Assembly: GCA_963667005.1 (NCBI GenBank) | Contig: OY762937.1 | Location: forward strand, 1,550,001-1,614,000 | From: G963662605 sp963667005 | GTDB taxonomy: Bacteria > Bacteroidota > Ignavibacteria > Ignavibacteriales > Ignavibacteriaceae | DNA length: 64,000 bases | Direction: 5' to 3' | Part shown: positions 60,523-64,000 of the stretch, piece after piece | Numbering within the stretch: position 1 is the stretch's first letter | Layout of the letters: every line of letters starts with the position of its first letter | Notes under the pieces: generated by a model | What the model saw: only the letters and a program-made list of their open reading frames with translations | Told to the model about the DNA's origin: nothing | Database searches by the model: none | Program-made: the position numbers and the translations under genes

Positions 60523-61401
60523 ATGGCAACATTGCGCGACATACGGAGCCGTATTAAAGGTGTGCAAAGCACGCAGAAAATAACCAAGGCAATGAAAATG
60601 GTTGCCGCGGCTAAGCTGCGCCGTGCTCAGGAAGGCGTTATCAATGCCCGTCCGTACGCGAAAAAAATCGAAGAATTTTTCGGCCATCTCATTACCGAAG
60701 AACACAGAGCTTCAAATCCCCTGCTTATGAAGAGGGAAGTTAAAAATATTCTTATCGTTGCAGTTACTGCCGATAGAGGATTATGCGGCTCATTTAATAC
60801 CAATATTATTAAAGAAGTGCAGCGCCAGGTGATTGAAAATCAAAAACCCGGTGTGAACGTAAAGCTTTTCTGTATCGGTAAAAAAGGCTGGGAGTTCTTT
60901 AAGAAACGCAACTTCGACGTTGTTGGTGATAAGACCGGATTCCTCGGACATTTGAAACACGAACACGCCCTTGAAATTTCGAAAATATTGATTGCCGGAT
61001 TTTTGAACGGCGAATACGATGAAGTAAAAGTAGTTTATAATGAATTTAAATCAATAGTCTCACAGAAAATCACTGTGAAAGACTATTTGCCTATTCCTGT
61101 TCATGAAACTAAAGTAATCGCCGGGAAGATCCCCGATTATATTTATGAAAAGGATCAAGTTTCTATCTTTGAGTACGTTCTTCCGAAATATATCTTTACA
61201 CAGATGTGGAGAATATTGTTGGAGTCCAACGCTTCCGAATTAGGCGCAAAGATGACGGCAATGGATAACGCCACAACAAACGCGGGTGAATTGATACGCT
61301 CATTGAAGGTAACCTATAACAAAGAAAGACAGTCTGCTATTACGACCGAGATTCTTGAAATTGTTTCAGGCGCTAACGCCCTGAAGGGAAACGGCGGTTA
61401 A
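60523..61401 (+). CDS. atpG: F-type ATP synthase subunit gamma
   Basis: 292 residues. N-terminal helix motif MATLRDIRSRIKGVQSTQKITKAMKMVAAAKLR and C-terminal MTAMDNATTNAGELIRSLKVTYNKERQSAITTEILEIVSGANAL, with the central ADRGLCGSFN motif. It is the rotating shaft of F1. It ends the ATP synthase genes here; the catalytic beta (atpD) and epsilon (atpC) genes are not in the window, so that unit must be elsewhere. Confidence 0.96.
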   Translation: MATLRDIRSRIKGVQSTQKITKAMKMVAAAKLRRAQEGVINARPYAKKIEEFFGHLITEEHRASNPLLMKREVKNILIVAVTADRGLCGSFNTNIIKEVQRQVIENQKPGVNVKLFCIGKKGWEFFKKRNFDVVGDKTGFLGHLKHEHALEISKILIAGFLNGEYDEVKVVYNEFKSIVSQKITVKDYLPIPVHETKVIAGKIPDYIYEKDQVSIFEYVLPKYIFTQMWRILLESNASELGAKMTAMDNATTNAGELIRSLKVTYNKERQSAITTEILEIVSGANALKGNGG

Positions 61402-61432
61402 TATCGTTCTGTTAGGAAGAGGGTTGTTATAG

Positions 61433-62737
61433 ATGTTACAGGATTTAACGTCCAAATTTGATAAGATTTTAAAAAAGGTAACGGGACAAGGCAGGCTCAC
61501 TGAAAAAAACATTTCAGATACTCTCCGGGAAATCCGGAGAATCCTCCTCGACGCCGACGTCAATTTTAAAGTAACAAAAGATTTTATTGATTCCGTTTCA
61601 AAGAAAGCTTTAGGAACGGAAGTACTGGCATCAATATCTCCCGGCCAGTTACTCACAAAAATATTTTATGATGAGTTAGTTGAGCTTCTCGGCACACAGG
61701 ATGTGTCTATTAAGCTTAATGCAACCGGAATGACGGTTATTATGATCGTCGGTTTGCAGGGCTCGGGAAAAACAACATTCAGTGGTAAGCTCGCGAACCG
61801 TATGAAGGGGCAGGGAAGAAAACCCTTGCTTGTAGCGGCTGACGTGTACCGTCCGGCAGCTATTGACCAGTTAAAGATTTTAGGCAAAAGCATTGATGTT
61901 CCGGTTTTCTCATTGAGCGAACCGAACGCGAGAAAGATTGCTGAAGAGGCAATCGCGTATGCTAAAGCGAACGGCAATGATACTGTTATCGTTGATACGG
62001 CAGGACGCCTGCATGTTGACGAAGACATGATGGCGGAAGTATCCGACATTAAAAAGTTAATTGCTCCGCAGGAAATTTTATTTGTCGTTGATTCAATGAC
62101 CGGACAGGATGCGGTAAACTCTGCCAAAGCGTTCAACGATCAGGTTGATTTCGACGGCATTGTGCTTACGAAGATGGACGGCGACTCACGCGGCGGATGT
62201 GCATTATCAATTCGCGCAGTAGTCGGCAAGCCGATTAAATTTATTAGCGACGGCGAAAAAGTTGATGCCGTTGATGTTTTTTATCCGGACCGTCTTGCTT
62301 CAAGAATACTCGGCAAGGGTGATGTTATATCACTTGTTGAAAAAGCACAGTTACAATTTGACGAAGATGAAGCCGCCGATTTGGAGGAAAAGCTTCGGAA
62401 AAACGATTTTGATTTTGAGGATTTCAGGAAGCAAATCCGCATGATCAAGAAGATGGGATCACTTTCTTCACTAGTTTCTATGATCCCCGGGATGGGCGCT
62501 CAGCTAAAAAACACCCAAATTGACGATAATGCCCTTGTAAAAGTTGAAGCCATCATAAATTCGATGACCAAGGAAGAGCGCAGAAAACCTAAGATTTTGA
62601 ACGGAAATCGCAGAAAACGAATTGCCAGAGGCTCAGGAACGACCATTCAGGACGTAAATCGCCTCGTAAAACAGTTCTCGGATATGCAATCTATGATCTC
62701 CCGGATGAATAAAATTGGATTTAAATCCCGATTTTAG
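61433..62737 (+). CDS. ffh: signal recognition particle protein Ffh
   Basis: 434 residues. N domain at about 1-90. G domain: P-loop GLQGSGKTT, DTAGRLHVDE, TKMDGDSRGG and FISDGEKVDAVDVF. The methionine-rich M domain at about 320-434 includes the GSGTTIQDVNRLVKQF helix-loop-helix that binds 4.5S RNA. The tail after KIGFKSRF is short. It targets nascent membrane proteins to FtsY and SecYEG. It lies 31 bases after atpG and 50 before rpsP. Confidence 0.97.
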   Translation: MLQDLTSKFDKILKKVTGQGRLTEKNISDTLREIRRILLDADVNFKVTKDFIDSVSKKALGTEVLASISPGQLLTKIFYDELVELLGTQDVSIKLNATGMTVIMIVGLQGSGKTTFSGKLANRMKGQGRKPLLVAADVYRPAAIDQLKILGKSIDVPVFSLSEPNARKIAEEAIAYAKANGNDTVIVDTAGRLHVDEDMMAEVSDIKKLIAPQEILFVVDSMTGQDAVNSAKAFNDQVDFDGIVLTKMDGDSRGGCALSIRAVVGKPIKFISDGEKVDAVDVFYPDRLASRILGKGDVISLVEKAQLQFDEDEAADLEEKLRKNDFDFEDFRKQIRMIKKMGSLSSLVSMIPGMGAQLKNTQIDDNALVKVEAIINSMTKEERRKPKILNGNRRKRIARGSGTTIQDVNRLVKQFSDMQSMISRMNKIGFKSRF

Positions 62738-62787
62738 CTAAATTAGGATATTAAATAAAAAAATATATATATTGGAGGTAACTCAAT

Positions 62788-63204
62788 TTGTCAGTTAAAT
62801 TAAGATTACGCAGAATGGGAAAGAAACGTCAACCGTATTATAAAATTGTTGCGGCTGATGCACGTTCACCAAGAGATGGAAAATTTCTCGAAGCAGTCGG
62901 CACATATAACCCAATGTTACAGCCGCACGCAATTACTCTTAATGAAGATAGAGTATTGTATTGGTTAAACGTTGGTGCACAACCAACCGACACGGTGAGA
63001 AGCATTTTGCGCCAGACCGGTGTTTCTTTAAAGAAAGAATTACAGAAACGCGGCCTAACGGAAGAACAAATACAAGTAGAATTAGATAAGTGGCTGAAGC
63101 TGAAAGAAGCATCTGCCCTCTCTGGTAAAGGCAAGAAAAAATCAACGAAGAACACGGGTACAGCAGAAGTTCAGGGTGCTCCTTCTGTAGAATCTGCTTC
63201 TTAA
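62788..63204 (+). CDS. rpsP: 30S ribosomal protein S16
   Basis: 138 residues with a TTG start, fixed by a strong GGAGGT site 8 bases upstream. The S16 core fills the first ~85 residues: VKLRLRRMGKKRQPYYKIVAADARSPRDGKFLE, then GTYNPM and RVLYWLNVGAQPTDTVRSIL. A lysine-rich, low-complexity C-terminal extension (KGKKKSTKNTG) follows, common in this group. It opens the conserved rpsP-khpA-rimM operon. Confidence 0.96.
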   Translation: MSVKLRLRRMGKKRQPYYKIVAADARSPRDGKFLEAVGTYNPMLQPHAITLNEDRVLYWLNVGAQPTDTVRSILRQTGVSLKKELQKRGLTEEQIQVELDKWLKLKEASALSGKGKKKSTKNTGTAEVQGAPSVESAS

Positions 63205-63268
63205 CAGAATAAGATTACTGTACATAATATCTAAAAGCTCCCATTCTCTAATTTAGGAGGTTGTTCTT

Positions 63269-63502
63269 ATGAAGGAGTTCGTCGAATACGTCGCAAAATG
63301 TATCGTTGATAATCCTGACAACGTTGAGGTTGAGGAAAAGGTAGTTGAGGAAAAAAAGTTAGTTCTTGCTCTCCGTGTGCATGCCAATGATATTGGCAAA
63401 GTAATCGGAAAGGGTGGAAAGACTGCTCAGGCCATTCGTACAATTCTTACGGCAATTGCCGCTAAAGAGGGAAAACGGGCTATTTTAGAAATTGTTGACT
63501 AA
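63269..63502 (+). CDS. khpA: KH-domain RNA-binding protein KhpA
   Basis: 77 residues. N-terminal KEFVEYVAKCIVDNPDNVEVEE, then the KH core with the GxxG-type loop in VIGKGGKTAQAIRTILTA. It binds RNA and often partners KhpB in controlling cell division and translation. It sits between rpsP and rimM, the usual position, behind a TTAGGAGG ribosome site. Confidence 0.94.
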   Translation: MKEFVEYVAKCIVDNPDNVEVEEKVVEEKKLVLALRVHANDIGKVIGKGGKTAQAIRTILTAIAAKEGKRAILEIVD

Positions 63503-63514
63503 GTAAGGCGTTAG

Positions 63515-64000
63515 GTGAACGGGTTTTTAATTGTTGGTAAAATTGAATCTGTTTACCGCGGCACTAATTACGTCAAGATAAAATCGTATACTGATAATCC
63601 GGACAGATTCAAGACCGGTAATACAGTTCAAGTGGAGATTTATGGTAACATAAGGCCTCTCACGATTTCTGACGCGCAACAGGATGGAGCATTTGCAATG
63701 GTACAATTTGCAAATTTCGATTCATCTGATGAATGCGACTTTTTGATTGGTAGTTTTTTGTATATTCCGGAGGAAGATGCAATTTCCCTTCCGGAATTTT
63801 CTTATTTTATCCATGACCTCATTGGTTCTACCGTTGAAGCGGAAGACGGAGTTCTGGGTATAATAAAAGATGTTCTTTCTTATCCGGCAAATGACGTGTA
63901 CGTGGTAGAAGACAGCGACGGAAACGAGATTCTGGTGCCAGCGTTAAAAGATTTGATTGCATCATTTTCACCGTCGGAAAAGTTGATGAAATTAAAAGCC
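63515..64000 (+). CDS. rimM: 16S rRNA processing protein RimM (partial, 3' end outside window)
   Basis: 162 codons are visible from a GTG at 63515 to the right edge with no stop. The start FLIVGKIESVYRGTNYVKIK is the RimM N-terminal domain. DLIGSTVEAEDGVLGIIKDVL, then NDVYVVEDSDGNEILVPALKDLIA is the typical PRC-barrel part. RimM binds S19 and helps mature the 30S head. It follows khpA by 12 bases; trmD and rplS would be expected next. Confidence 0.93.
   Translation, partial: MNGFLIVGKIESVYRGTNYVKIKSYTDNPDRFKTGNTVQVEIYGNIRPLTISDAQQDGAFAMVQFANFDSSDECDFLIGSFLYIPEEDAISLPEFSYFIHDLIGSTVEAEDGVLGIIKDVLSYPANDVYVVEDSDGNEILVPALKDLIASFSPSEKLMKLKA

Overview
The window looks like a chromosome segment from a member of the Bacteroidetes/Chlorobi (FCB) group, most plausibly the Ignavibacteria/Kapabacteria side. 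The evidence is several C-terminal type IX secretion (T9SS) sorting domains with the NYPNPFNPSTTI-type signature, a PorU/gingipain-like C25 peptidase, a PorV/PorQ-family outer-membrane protein, a CarboxypepD_reg/TonB receptor, a GWxTD protein, an F-type ATPase locus without beta and epsilon, and frequent Shine-Dalgarno sites. The lineage is inferred from gene content only; no rRNA is present.

Layout. 1-1.3 kb: end of rpsF, then ssb-rpsR-rplI. 1.4-2.3 kb: a CDF metal exporter. 2.7-6.0 kb: a four-subunit 2-oxoacid:ferredoxin oxidoreductase operon (delta-alpha-beta-gamma) with two small proteins, a ferritin-like mini-protein and a TM1266-like ACT-fold protein. Two small elements with TGAACTCA-type terminal inverted repeats lie at 2.3 and 6.1 kb. 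6.4-8.3 kb: a MauE/DoxX-thioredoxin membrane protein and an outer-membrane protein. 8.5-10.3 kb: two glycosyltransferases. 10.3-17.1 kb: the large PorU-like protease and a beta-barrel protein. 17.4-18.1 kb: a repeat-containing surface protein.

18.1-22.8 kb is the accessory region. It holds an A+T-rich island with a PIN nuclease and a single-chain Type IIG restriction-modification enzyme, separated by non-coding palindromic elements. Next comes a compact locus of tRNA-Arg(CCU), two broken tRNA copies, a GIY-YIG nuclease and a distant tRNA 3' half. The outer 5' and 3' tRNA halves have complementary acceptor arms about 0.5 kb apart, so the locus looks like an insertion or duplication within a tRNA gene. 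This is the most unusual thing in the window.

22.8-29 kb: a T9SS-exported lamin-tail/beta-propeller protein, then on the minus strand a methyltransferase, an acyl-CoA-synthetase-like ligase, a chagasin-type protease inhibitor and a carboxylesterase. 29.5-36.9 kb: a TonB receptor, a 1111-residue sorting-domain surface protein and a PorV-like protein. 37.0-41.6 kb: a MacA/MacB(split)/TolC export operon. 41.7-49.4 kb, minus strand: a lipoprotein, a GAF/sigma-54 activator, a PEGA-domain Ser/Thr kinase, a Kelch T9SS protein, a TPR protein and another T9SS protein. Two of the upstream regions share a TGCCRTTTTTGGCAY palindrome. 49.9 kb: an orphan FrhB-like protein. 50.7-52.1 kb: a GWxTD protein.

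52.2-61.4 kb is a tightly overlapping envelope and energy cluster: LpxL-like acyltransferase, GT9 heptosyltransferase, Sua5/YrdC, M23 peptidase, bactofilin, AtpZ, an AtpI-like protein, then atpB-E-F-H-A-G. The window closes with ffh, rpsP, khpA and a partial rimM. No CRISPR array, rRNA, integrase or transposase gene was seen.
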